DNA from: Pseudomonas sp. P818
GTDB lineage: Bacteria; Pseudomonadota; Gammaproteobacteria; Pseudomonadales; Pseudomonadaceae
Reading direction: 5' to 3'
NCBI RefSeq assembly: GCF_000418555.1
Contig: NZ_ATKM01000017.1
Coordinates: 1 to 64,000 of the forward strand
Length of the DNA stretch: 64,000 nucleotides
Shown piece by piece: positions 52,878 through 61,771 of this stretch. The position numbers were made by a program, and so were the translations under genes. Below the pieces are notes generated by a model. It was not told the DNA's origin and made no database searches. It was given only the letters and a program-made list of their open reading frames with translations. Numbering within the stretch: the first letter of the stretch is position 1; every line of letters begins with the position of its first letter.

Positions 52878-54041
52878 GTGATCGACGGACTGCCTTTTGC
52901 CGTCTTCCAACCCTTTATCGACACTGCTACCGGCCGGATCGCGGGTGTCGAGGCGTTGGCGCGGCTGCGCGATGCCGAGGGGCACGTTCGTTCGGCCGGG
53001 CCATTGTTCGCCGATCCGAAAACACCTCCAGCCGCCTTGCGACGCCTCGACCGTCAGGTCCGCGAGGATGCCCTGCAACGCTTTCACCAGGCCCCGGCGG
53101 ACTGGTTCCTGAGTATCAATATCTCGCCGCGGTGGATCAGCCGCCTGCGTCCGGCGCAACCGCTACCGAGCCTGATCCAGCTGCAGCGCAGCGGTATCGA
53201 CCCGACGCGAATCGTCTTCGAGATTACCGAATTGGGCGGTGCCAGCCAGCGTCTGCCGGATGTGGTTGCACGCTACCGGGAGGCCGGCGCGCGCATCGCC
53301 ATCGATGACTTCGGCGCCGGCTACTCGCAGCTCGACCGCGTGCTGGCGCTGCAGCCGGACATCCTCAAGCTGGACATGCGCCTGTTTCAGGAAGCCGCGC
53401 GTGGCGGCCCCAGTGGCGAAGTGGTCAAGGCCCTGGCGCAGATGGCGGAGAAAACCGGTTGCTGGATCATCGCCGAGGGCGTGGAGACCGAAGCCGAGCT
53501 GAACTTCGCCCTGGAGTGCGGGGCGCGCTACGTGCAGGGTTTTCTCTTCGCCAAACCCGAGCCGGAGCTGTTCGCCAGCGATGCCTTCGTCGGCCGTTTC
53601 GCCCGTCTGCGTGACAGTTACGTGAAGCAGAAACTCGCTGAACGCGCACGTCTGGTCAACCTGCGCCAGCAGTTGACCGAACTGATGGCCGAACTGCGGG
53701 CCTGGGCGGAGAGCGGCGCACCTACGAGCGGCCTGCGCGCGCCGGACCATTACCCCTGGCTGCTACGTACCTATCAGTGCGATCGCCACGGCACGCAACT
53801 GACGCCGAATCTGGAATGGCGCCAACAGGCCTGGCACGCCGATGACCGCTACCTGGGGCACAACTGGTCATGGCGCCCCTACTTCTATCAACTGCTGGCC
53901 GAAGGCTGGGAAGAGCGTCGCCTGACCCTTTCCACCACCTACCGCGACGCCACCACCAACCAGTATTGCCTCACAGCAGGCCAGTTCATCGACAACGGCC
54001 GTCGTCTGCTGCTGGTGGATATCGACGCCGCCGGTCTGTAA
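52878..54041 (+). CDS. EAL-domain c-di-GMP phosphodiesterase with C-terminal YkuI-like sensor
   Basis: A 387-residue protein. EAL at residues 25-27 (GVEALARL), Asn in FLSINIS, Glu in EITELGG, DDFGAGYS, Lys in LKLDM, Glu in AEGVETEAE and Gln in YVQGF: all catalytic residues are present, so it should be active. Residues about 260-385 resemble the PAS-like C-terminal domain of YkuI. GTG at 52878 is chosen because AAGGA precedes it; an upstream TTG at 52821 is weaker. Confidence 0.88.
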   Translation: MIDGLPFAVFQPFIDTATGRIAGVEALARLRDAEGHVRSAGPLFADPKTPPAALRRLDRQVREDALQRFHQAPADWFLSINISPRWISRLRPAQPLPSLIQLQRSGIDPTRIVFEITELGGASQRLPDVVARYREAGARIAIDDFGAGYSQLDRVLALQPDILKLDMRLFQEAARGGPSGEVVKALAQMAEKTGCWIIAEGVETEAELNFALECGARYVQGFLFAKPEPELFASDAFVGRFARLRDSYVKQKLAERARLVNLRQQLTELMAELRAWAESGAPTSGLRAPDHYPWLLRTYQCDRHGTQLTPNLEWRQQAWHADDRYLGHNWSWRPYFYQLLAEGWEERRLTLSTTYRDATTNQYCLTAGQFIDNGRRLLLVDIDAAGL

Positions 54042-54113
54042 TCAACCCCGGGGTTGCAGGCAGCGGCACGAACAACCAAGCTAGGGGCCCGGATCAACTG
54101 GCGAGGATAGGCC

Positions 54114-55445
54114 TTGGATTGGCACACCCTGCTCACCCGCGAACGTCTCGGCAAACCCGCTCCCAGCTCGGCAGAGCTCGGACGCAGTCCCTTTCACAAG
54201 GATCATGACCGCATCATCTTCTCCGGTGCCTTTCGCCGCCTGGGACGCAAGACGCAGGTGCACCCGGTTTCCAGCAACGACCATATCCATACCCGCCTGA
54301 CCCACTCGCTGGAGGTCAGCTGCGTTGGCCGTTCCCTGGCCATGCGCGTCGGCGAGATGTTGCGTGACGAGCTGCCGGACTGGTGTGCCCCGAGCGATCT
54401 GGGCATGGTGGTGCAATCCGCCTGCCTGGCCCACGACATCGGCAACCCGCCGTTCGGCCATTCCGGCGAGGATGCCATTCGCCACTGGTTCCAGCAGGCC
54501 GCCGGGCGCGGCTGGCTGGATGCGATGAGCGATGCCGAACGCGCCGACTTCCTTAATTTCGAAGGCAACGCCCAGGGCTTTCGCGTACTCACCCAGCTCG
54601 AGTACCACCAGTTCGACGGCGGCACGCGGCTGACCTACGCCACACTCGGCACCTACCTCAAGTACCCTTGGACGGCTCGCCATGCCGACGCCCAGGGCTA
54701 CAAGAAACACAAGTTCGGCTGCTATCAGAGCGAGTTGCCGCTGCTCGAGCAGATCGCCGCCAAGCTCGAACTGCCGCAGCTGGAGGCCCAGCGCTGGGGC
54801 CGCCACCCGCTGGTCTATCTGATGGAAGCGGCGGACGATATCTGCTACGGCCTGATCGACCTGGAAGACGGCGTGGAGATGGAGCTGCTCGACTACACCG
54901 AGGTCGAGGCGCTGCTGCTCGATCTGGTCGGCGATGACCTGCCGGAAACCTATCGCCAGCTCGGCCCAAGGGACTCGCGTCGGCGCAAGTTGGCGATCCT
55001 GCGCGGCAAGGCCATCGAGCACCTGACCAATGCCGCAGCCAGCGCTTTCGTCGAACAGCAGCGCGACCTGCTCGCCGGCCAGTTGCAGGGTGATCTGGTG
55101 GAACACATGCACGGCGCCGCCAAGCGCTGCGTGCAGAGCGCGAAGTTGCTGGCGCGGGAAAAGATCTTCCACGACAAGCGCAAGACGTTGCATGAGATCG
55201 GCGCCTACACCACGCTGGAAATTCTCCTCAATGCCTTCTGTGGCGCGGCGCTGGAGCTGCACAGTGGGCGCGCGCTGTCATTCAAGCACAGGCGCATTCT
55301 CGACCTGCTCAGTTACTACGCGCCGGAGCCGGGTTGGCCGCTGTATCGCTCGTTCATGCGGGTGATCGATTTCATCGCCGGCATGACCGACAGCTACGCT
55401 ACGGAAATGGCGAGGGAAATGACGGGCCGCTCGAGCCCGGTCTAA
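54114..55445 (+). CDS. dgt: dGTP triphosphohydrolase (dGTPase-like)
   Basis: A 443-residue HD-domain protein starting with TTG (GAGG upstream): [25 protein letters not shown] at the start, the HD site [15 protein letters not shown] and a later conserved [18 protein letters not shown]. Hydrolyses dGTP to deoxyguanosine and triphosphate. Runs into a membrane protein gene 6 bp downstream. Confidence 0.94.
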   Translation: MDWHTLLTRERLGKPAPSSAELGRSPFHKDHDRIIFSGAFRRLGRKTQVHPVSSNDHIHTRLTHSLEVSCVGRSLAMRVGEMLRDELPDWCAPSDLGMVVQSACLAHDIGNPPFGHSGEDAIRHWFQQAAGRGWLDAMSDAERADFLNFEGNAQGFRVLTQLEYHQFDGGTRLTYATLGTYLKYPWTARHADAQGYKKHKFGCYQSELPLLEQIAAKLELPQLEAQRWGRHPLVYLMEAADDICYGLIDLEDGVEMELLDYTEVEALLLDLVGDDLPETYRQLGPRDSRRRKLAILRGKAIEHLTNAAASAFVEQQRDLLAGQLQGDLVEHMHGAAKRCVQSAKLLAREKIFHDKRKTLHEIGAYTTLEILLNAFCGAALELHSGRALSFKHRRILDLLSYYAPEPGWPLYRSFMRVIDFIAGMTDSYATEMAREMTGRSSPV

Positions 55446-55451
55446 CGACAC

Positions 55452-56516
55452 ATGAAGAACCTGATCCGCAACAGTTTTACCTGGCATGCCGGCCCGCCGG
55501 CCTGGGGACCGGCCGTGGTCGCGGGCCTGGGCTGCGCCCTGCCGCTGCTGCTCGGGCTGTCCACCGCTCACAGTGGCTTTCTCTGGGCCTCGGCCGGCGC
55601 CTTCCAGGCCGCCCAGGCCAATCCGCTGCACCGCTTTGGAATGTTGCGCATGCTGCTGCTCACCGGCCTTGGCGCCTGCAGCGCGGGGCTGGGGTTCTGG
55701 GCGGGAAGCCATCCCATGGTCAGCCTGGGCATTTTCGCCGCCTTCGGCCTGCTGCTGGCCTGGCTGCAGCGCTTTGGCAGCGAAGCCGGCAAGCTGGGCA
55801 TAGGTTTGTGCATCTGCCTGTGTCTCGGCCAGGGGCAGTTCGGTATCGGCAATCTGCACAACCCTTATGCGGTGGCCATGCTGTTCATTCTCGGCGGGCT
55901 GTGGGTGATGCTCCTGGCCTTCGGGCTACGCGGCCTGCATGGCTTGCGCATGTGGCCATACATGCCGCGCTTTCTCGCCATCCTCAAGGTGCTCAAGCGT
56001 CACGCACAGCGCCTGCCGCGCCAGCAATGGCGCCTGCATGCACTGGCCTGCATGCTGGCCTTCGCCGCCTCCGGCCTGATCGTCAATCTGGCGGGCCTGC
56101 AGCGTGGTTACTGGCTGACCCTGACGGTCATCAGCACCCTGCAACTGGAGTTTCAGGGCAGCCTGGTGCGCGCGCTGCAGGCAAGCCTGGCCAGCCTTGC
56201 TGCTGCCGGGCTGCTGATCCTCTTCGGTCACAGCCTGCAAAGCCCGCCGATGATGGTAATGACCCTGCTGGTGCTGGTCATTCTCAGCCGTGCGCTGCAG
56301 GCCAATCACTACGGCTTGTTCGTGCTGCAGACCAGCCTGTGTTTCGTGCTCCTGGCCGAAAGCCTGTCGCAGGACTGGCACCTGGCCGAGGTGCGCCTGC
56401 TCAACGCCTTGATCGGTGTCGCGCTGACCCTGACGGTGGCCCTCCTGGTGCATGGCCTGCGCCTGCAACTGAAAAAGCCAGACAAGACCGAGGACGGTTC
56501 GCAGCAGCCCTTATAA
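55452..56516 (+). CDS. FUSC-like membrane protein
   Basis: A 354-residue protein with about ten helices in two repeats (residues 15-150 and 195-340), the FUSC/aromatic-acid-exporter layout. RGYWLTLTVISTLQLEFQGSL is the family's second-repeat motif. Starts 6 bp after dgt, probably one operon. Substrate unknown. Confidence 0.75.
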   Translation: MKNLIRNSFTWHAGPPAWGPAVVAGLGCALPLLLGLSTAHSGFLWASAGAFQAAQANPLHRFGMLRMLLLTGLGACSAGLGFWAGSHPMVSLGIFAAFGLLLAWLQRFGSEAGKLGIGLCICLCLGQGQFGIGNLHNPYAVAMLFILGGLWVMLLAFGLRGLHGLRMWPYMPRFLAILKVLKRHAQRLPRQQWRLHALACMLAFAASGLIVNLAGLQRGYWLTLTVISTLQLEFQGSLVRALQASLASLAAAGLLILFGHSLQSPPMMVMTLLVLVILSRALQANHYGLFVLQTSLCFVLLAESLSQDWHLAEVRLLNALIGVALTLTVALLVHGLRLQLKKPDKTEDGSQQPL

Positions 56517-56586
56517 CGTTTCGGCAGATTCACCCACTCTTCACTATGCTGTGGAAGCCTGCAGCGTCCGCAAGGAGTGAAGTGCG

Positions 56587-59538
56587 ATGCTCAATACCGC
56601 CGTCGCGCGTGAACGCCGTTTCCCCCTGCACGTCCATATCAGCGTCCTTTTCACGCTTCTGCTGCTGTTCACCGGTATCGTGCTGGGGCTGTTCAATTAT
56701 CAGCAGACCAGCCGGCTGATCTTTTCCAGCAGCTCGACGCTCTTCGAGCGCATCCAGCACGATGTGCAGCGCGACCTGGACAGCACCTATCGCCCCATCC
56801 GCCATCTGCTCAGCCTGCTGGCGCTGAATCCGGCCACGCAAGCCGATACCCTCGAAGAACGCCTGAAAATGCTGCCGCTGTTCGCCCAGGCACTACGCGA
56901 CAACCCCAAGCTGGCCTCGATCTACCTCGGCTACGAGGATGGTGATTTCTTCATGGTCAGGCCGCTGCGCAGCGACATGCTCAAGCAGCGCTTCAACGCA
57001 CCGGACAAGGCCGCCTATCAGGTCTGGGCCATCGACCGCAGCAGCGCGGGAACCGAGAGCGACTACCTGTTCTACGACGGCTCGCTGAACCCGCTGAGCC
57101 GCCGACAGAACCTCAGCGAGCCCTACGATCCACGCCAGCGCGAGTGGTTCAGGCGCGCCCGCGGCGATGGCGGTCAGATCACCACCGCGCCCTATCTGTT
57201 CTTCTCGACGCAGGAAATCGGCACCACCCTGGCCAGACGCAGCGGCCTGACCACGGTACTTGGCGCCGACCTGACCCTCGACGACCTCTCCGCTACCCTG
57301 GCGACCCACCGCGTCACTCCCAACAGCCAGGTGGTACTCGCCGACGGCGACGGTAACGCGGTGGCCTACCCCGAAAGCAATCGCCTGCTCAAGGAGGTCG
57401 ACGGCAAGGTATCGCTGGTCAAGGTCAGCGAGCTCAACCCGGCGCTGGGTGAACTGCTGGCCGGCCATCTCAACGAGCAGGACGAAGGCATCATCGAACT
57501 GGCCAGGCAGCGCTGGGCCATGGCCCACCGGCACATTCAGGAAGGCGGCCCACAGGGGCTTCATCTGGCGCTCTTGGTACCCGAGCATGAGCTGCTGGCC
57601 GAGGCCTACCGCATCCGCTGGCAGGGCGCCTTGATCACCCTGACCACCCTCCTGCTGTGCCTGCCACTGGGCTGGCTGACCTCGCGCCTGGTGGTCAAAC
57701 CCTTGCGCAGCCTGGTCCAGGAAGCACAGGCCATCCGCCGCTTCGACTTCGACTACCCGGCCAGCGGCCGCTCGCCGATTCTCGAAGTCGACCAGTTGGC
57801 GGTGTCGATGGCCAGCATGAAGGACACCCTGTCGAGCTTCCTCGACATCGCTGCCAGCCTTTCCGCGGAAACCCATTTCGACGCGCTGATCAAGCGGGTG
57901 ATGGACGCCACGGTATCGATCAGCGATGCCCAGGGCGGACTGCTCTATCTGCTCGACAGTGACAGCGGACGACTGGAGCCACAGGGGCTGGTGATCGATG
58001 GTCAAAGCCGCAGCCTCGCCGAACTCGGCCTTAACGCCCTGGCCCACGACGACCCGACCCTGCCCACCTGGCTGCAACGCCCGGCCAGCGGCGGCGAGAG
58101 CATCGCCACCTCCATCGGCTTCGATCAGGCAGGCAAGTTTCAAGGCTTGCTATCGGCAATGGACAGTCCACGCCTGCACCTGATCGCCACTGGCCTGCAC
58201 AACCGCCAGGGCGACACCGTGGGTGTGCTGGTGCTGCTGCAACGTGATCACGGCGAGGACAGTGAAAGCATGCTCAGCCCGGACCGCGTGGCCTTCGTCG
58301 AAGCGGTCTCGGGCAGCGCAGCTCTGTGCATCGAAAGTCAACGCCTGCTGGCAAGGCAGAAGCAGTTGCTCGACGCCTTCATTCAGCTGATCGCCGGTGC
58401 CATCGACGCCAAGAGCCCCTATACGGGCGGCCACTGCCAGCGCGTACCTGAGCTCACATTGATGCTGGCGCGCGCCGCCGCCGAGAGTGAAGCTCCGGAA
58501 TTTACTGACTACGCCCCCAGCGAGGAGGAATGGGAAGCGCTGCATATCGCCGCCTGGCTGCACGATTGCGGCAAGGTCACCACTCCCGAATACGTGGTGG
58601 ACAAGGCGACCAAGCTGGAAACCCTGTACGACCGCATTCACGAGGTGCGCATGCGCTTCGAGGTGCTCAAGCGCGATGCCTGGATCGCCTACTGGCGTGG
58701 CCGCGCCGAAGGCGGCGACGAAGCAGCACTGGCCGCGCAGCGCGACCAGTTGCTGAGCGACCTGGACGAAGAATTCGCCTTCATCGCGCGCATCAACCAG
58801 GGTGGCGAGGCCATGGCCGACACCGACCAGGCGCGCCTGGAGCAGATAGCCGAACGGCGCTGGCTGCGAACGCTGGACAACCGCCTGGGAGTGTCCTGGG
58901 AAGAAGCCAAACGCCTGGAACGTGCTGCACCCGACAATCTGCCGGTGGAAGAGGCGCTGCTGGCTGACCGTCTCGATCATCTGATCGAGCGCCCGGCTCA
59001 GGAGCTGATCGCGCCGGACAACCGCTGGGGTTTCAAACTGGAAGTGCCGCCACACAAGTTCAATCGTGGCGAACTGCACAACCTGAGCATCGCGCGCGGC
59101 ACGCTGACCGCCGAGGAGCGCTACATCATCAACCACCACATCGTGCAGACCATCCTGATGCTCGACCGCCTGCCCTTTCCCAAACACCTGCAGAGCGTCA
59201 CCGAGATCGCCGGCGGTCACCACGAAAAAATGGACGGCACCGGTTATCCCAAGCGCCTGACGCGCGAGCAGATGAGCCTGCCGGCAAGGATGATGGCGAT
59301 TGCCGATATCTTCGAAGCCCTGACAGCGGTGGACCGCCCCTACAAGAAGGGCAAGACGCTGTCGGAAGCGCTGAACATCATGGTCGGCATGTGCAAGGGC
59401 GCGCACATCGACCCGCAGCTGTTCGCGCTGTTCGTGCGCAGCGGTACCTATCGACGCTACGCCGAGCGCTTCATGCAGGCCGAGCAGATCGATGAGGTAA
59501 ACGAGCAGATGCTGCTGGAAAAGGCGGGAGTGCTGTAG
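56587..59538 (+). CDS. Membrane HD-GYP phosphodiesterase with Cache, HAMP and GAF domains
   Basis: A 983-residue protein. Two membrane helices (about 18-38 and 345-365) flank a double Cache-like periplasmic domain (about 40-340). A HAMP (about 365-420), a GAF-like domain (about 425-590) and an HD-GYP domain follow. HDCGK lies near residue 659 but HHEKMDGTGYP near 877, so about 150 residues of helix are inserted within the HD-GYP domain. Expected activity: hydrolysis of c-di-GMP in response to an extracellular ligand. Confidence 0.88.
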   Translation: MLNTAVARERRFPLHVHISVLFTLLLLFTGIVLGLFNYQQTSRLIFSSSSTLFERIQHDVQRDLDSTYRPIRHLLSLLALNPATQADTLEERLKMLPLFAQALRDNPKLASIYLGYEDGDFFMVRPLRSDMLKQRFNAPDKAAYQVWAIDRSSAGTESDYLFYDGSLNPLSRRQNLSEPYDPRQREWFRRARGDGGQITTAPYLFFSTQEIGTTLARRSGLTTVLGADLTLDDLSATLATHRVTPNSQVVLADGDGNAVAYPESNRLLKEVDGKVSLVKVSELNPALGELLAGHLNEQDEGIIELARQRWAMAHRHIQEGGPQGLHLALLVPEHELLAEAYRIRWQGALITLTTLLLCLPLGWLTSRLVVKPLRSLVQEAQAIRRFDFDYPASGRSPILEVDQLAVSMASMKDTLSSFLDIAASLSAETHFDALIKRVMDATVSISDAQGGLLYLLDSDSGRLEPQGLVIDGQSRSLAELGLNALAHDDPTLPTWLQRPASGGESIATSIGFDQAGKFQGLLSAMDSPRLHLIATGLHNRQGDTVGVLVLLQRDHGEDSESMLSPDRVAFVEAVSGSAALCIESQRLLARQKQLLDAFIQLIAGAIDAKSPYTGGHCQRVPELTLMLARAAAESEAPEFTDYAPSEEEWEALHIAAWLHDCGKVTTPEYVVDKATKLETLYDRIHEVRMRFEVLKRDAWIAYWRGRAEGGDEAALAAQRDQLLSDLDEEFAFIARINQGGEAMADTDQARLEQIAERRWLRTLDNRLGVSWEEAKRLERAAPDNLPVEEALLADRLDHLIERPAQELIAPDNRWGFKLEVPPHKFNRGELHNLSIARGTLTAEERYIINHHIVQTILMLDRLPFPKHLQSVTEIAGGHHEKMDGTGYPKRLTREQMSLPARMMAIADIFEALTAVDRPYKKGKTLSEALNIMVGMCKGAHIDPQLFALFVRSGTYRRYAERFMQAEQIDEVNEQMLLEKAGVL

Positions 59539-59599
59539 GAGCAACTGCCCTCGATAGGCCTTACGAGGCCTCGGTTCGCGAGCAGAGCTCGCTCCTACA
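59534..59599. repeat. REP-type palindrome at the end of the HD-GYP gene
   Basis: TGTAGGAGC and GCTCCTACA form the outer arms, with AGGCCT-type inner pairing. The HD-GYP gene's TAG stop (59536-59538) lies in the left arm. A GCGAGCAGAGCTCGCTCCTA motif is the usual Pseudomonas REP core. Confidence 0.8.
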
Positions 59600-59671
59600 A
59601 GCTGGTAGTCGCCTGAGTTGGCCGAAAGCCTGTCCAGGCAAGCGGCGCCGGAGAAACCGGCGCCGAAGCGA

Positions 59672-60013
59672 TCAAGCCTGGTTGATCGGATTTTCCGGGT
59701 ACCAGACGTCCAGCAGCGGGCTGATCTCGTAGTTCTGCAGCTCGTCACGGCCCTTCAGCCAGGCTTCGACGGCGGCGCGCTGCTCCTCGTTGACCGAGCC
59801 ACGCTTGGCCAGGCAGACCAGACCGTAGTCCTCACCACCTACGTAATCCAGGCCATTGCCGGCAATAGCCTGATCGAGGAACTGATCGACGAAAGCGTCG
59901 AGGGTCTGGTCGCTCAGGTCGGCCTTGAAGTTCAGGGTCAGCTCGAAGCCCAGCTCCTGGAATTCATCGACACAGAGCTTCTTGCGCAGACGGCGGGAAC
60001 GGTTGGTCGCCAT
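59672..60013 (-). CDS. yggL: YggL-family (DUF469) protein
   Basis: A 113-residue protein: MATNRSRRLRKKLCVDEFQELGF is the family opening. YggL relatives bind the large ribosomal subunit in E. coli. Divergent from dacB across a 241-bp gap with no strong motif. Confidence 0.88.
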   Translation of the reverse strand: MATNRSRRLRKKLCVDEFQELGFELTLNFKADLSDQTLDAFVDQFLDQAIAGNGLDYVGGEDYGLVCLAKRGSVNEEQRAAVEAWLKGRDELQNYEISPLLDVWYPENPINQA

Positions 60014-60254
60014 GAAACAATCCTCAAAGGTGATAACGCGCGGCACTCTAGCAGTTTCGCCGGCCGAACGCCCGTTTTGTGTCCTGGCCAGCCCTCGCGG
60101 ATGTTGAACGCCAGCTGTTTGTGACACCTGTTTTTAGGCGGGCGGGGCCGACTGAGGATGGGCTCTTGCGGCATAATGCGGGCAACTTTTTCCCGAGTCA
60201 GACGGTCGTTTGTCTATCTCGTTACTCCCGCCCGATTGCGGAAGGTTTCTGTCG

Positions 60255-61691
60255 ATGATTCAACGGTTTCGCCAACTGGCGCTGAGCGCCGTGCTCCTGC
60301 CCCTCGCCCTCTCCTGCCATGCGGCCAGCGCCGCACTACCTGCCAAGGTGGAACAGGCGCTGAAGGCCAACAAGATTTCCAACAACTCGCTGTCGGTGAT
60401 GACCGTGCCACTGGGCGGGCAGAGCGGCGGCCTGCAATTCAACGCCGATGTCTCGGTCAACCCGGCCTCGACCATGAAGTTGGTGACCACCTATGCGGCA
60501 CTCGAACTGCTGGGCCCGAACCACCAGTGGAAGACCGAGTTCTATGCCGACGGTCCGCTGAAGGACGGCATGCTGCACGGCAATCTCTACCTCAAGGGCG
60601 GCGGCGACCCGAAACTCAACATGGAAAAACTCTGGCTGCTGCTGCGCGACCTGCGCATCAATGGCGTGCGCCAGGTCCAGGGCGATCTTGTACTGGATCG
60701 CAGTTTCTTCGTCGCTCCGCAGTTGCCGGCTTTCAACGACGACGGTGGCGACGCCAACAAGCCGTTCCTGGTCAAGCCCGACTCGCTGCTGGTCAACCTC
60801 AAGGCGCAACGCTTCATCACCCGTGCCGAAGACGGCAAGGTGAGCATCGCCATGGATCCCCCCATCGCCTCGATCCGCATCGACAATCAGGTACGCCTGC
60901 TCAAGGCCGACAAATGCCCGTCGTGGCCGGACATTCGCTACAACGCGGTAGACCAGTTCGACGGCACCACCCTGATCGTCAGCGGCCAGCTCGCCGAAGG
61001 CTGCAGCGCGCAGACCTACCTGTCGCTGCTCGATCACCCCAGCTACGCAGCGGGGGCGGTACGCGGCATCTGGCAGGAGCTGGGCGGCAAGATTCTCGGC
61101 AAGGATCGCCAGGGCAGCGTTCCGGAAAAAGCCCGCATGCTGGTACGCGCCTTCTCGCCCGACGTGGTGGAAATCGTCCGCGACATCAACAAGTACAGCA
61201 ACAACACCATGGCCCGGCAGTTGTTCCTCAGCATCGGCGCGCAGTTCCGCACCGAAGCCGACCAGGACGACGCCATGGCGGCACAGCGGGTGATCCGCAG
61301 CTGGCTGGCGCGCAAGGGTATCACCGCGCCGCATCTGGTAATGGAGAATGGCTCAGGGCTGTCGCGCGCCGAACGCATCAGCGCGCGCGAGATGGCGCTG
61401 ATTCTCCAGGCTGCCTGGCGCAGCCCGTATGCCGCCGAATTCCGCAGCTCGATGCCACTGGTGGCGATGGACGGCACCATGCGTCGGCGTCTGCAGCGTA
61501 CGCCGCTGGTGGGCGAGGCGCACATCAAGACCGGCACCCTGAACAACGTACGCGCCATCGCCGGCTACAGCCGCGACAGCAACGGCCAGGACTGGGCCGT
61601 GGTGGCCATCCTCAACGACCCCAAACCCTGGGGCGCCACGTCGATCCTGGATCAGGTGCTGCTGTACACCTACAACCAGCCCAAGCGCTGA
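60255..61691 (+). CDS. dacB: D-Ala-D-Ala carboxypeptidase/endopeptidase (PBP4, DacB)
   Basis: A 478-residue class C penicillin-binding protein. Signal peptide about residues 1-26, then the active-site triad STMK (near residue 72), YSNNTMA (near 315) and HIKTGTL (near 425). Trims and splits peptidoglycan cross-links in the periplasm. ATG at 60255 has GGAAGG upstream; an in-frame ATG at 60210 lacks one. Its loss is known to induce AmpC in P. aeruginosa. Confidence 0.94.
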   Translation: MIQRFRQLALSAVLLPLALSCHAASAALPAKVEQALKANKISNNSLSVMTVPLGGQSGGLQFNADVSVNPASTMKLVTTYAALELLGPNHQWKTEFYADGPLKDGMLHGNLYLKGGGDPKLNMEKLWLLLRDLRINGVRQVQGDLVLDRSFFVAPQLPAFNDDGGDANKPFLVKPDSLLVNLKAQRFITRAEDGKVSIAMDPPIASIRIDNQVRLLKADKCPSWPDIRYNAVDQFDGTTLIVSGQLAEGCSAQTYLSLLDHPSYAAGAVRGIWQELGGKILGKDRQGSVPEKARMLVRAFSPDVVEIVRDINKYSNNTMARQLFLSIGAQFRTEADQDDAMAAQRVIRSWLARKGITAPHLVMENGSGLSRAERISAREMALILQAAWRSPYAAEFRSSMPLVAMDGTMRRRLQRTPLVGEAHIKTGTLNNVRAIAGYSRDSNGQDWAVVAILNDPKPWGATSILDQVLLYTYNQPKR

Positions 61692-61698
61692 AATAACC

Positions 61699-61748
61699 GT
61701 AGCCCGGATGCAATCCGGGGGCTCATTTGGATCCGAGCCCCGGATTGC
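61699..61748. repeat. Inverted intergenic repeat (GTAGCCCGGATG type)
   Basis: GTAGCCCGGATGCAATCCGG followed by an inverted copy (GAGCCCCGGATTGC); same family as 35442-35501. Lies between convergent dacB and rlmKL genes. Confidence 0.85.
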
Positions 61749-61771
61749 CTCCAGACCGCAGGCCCGACAAC

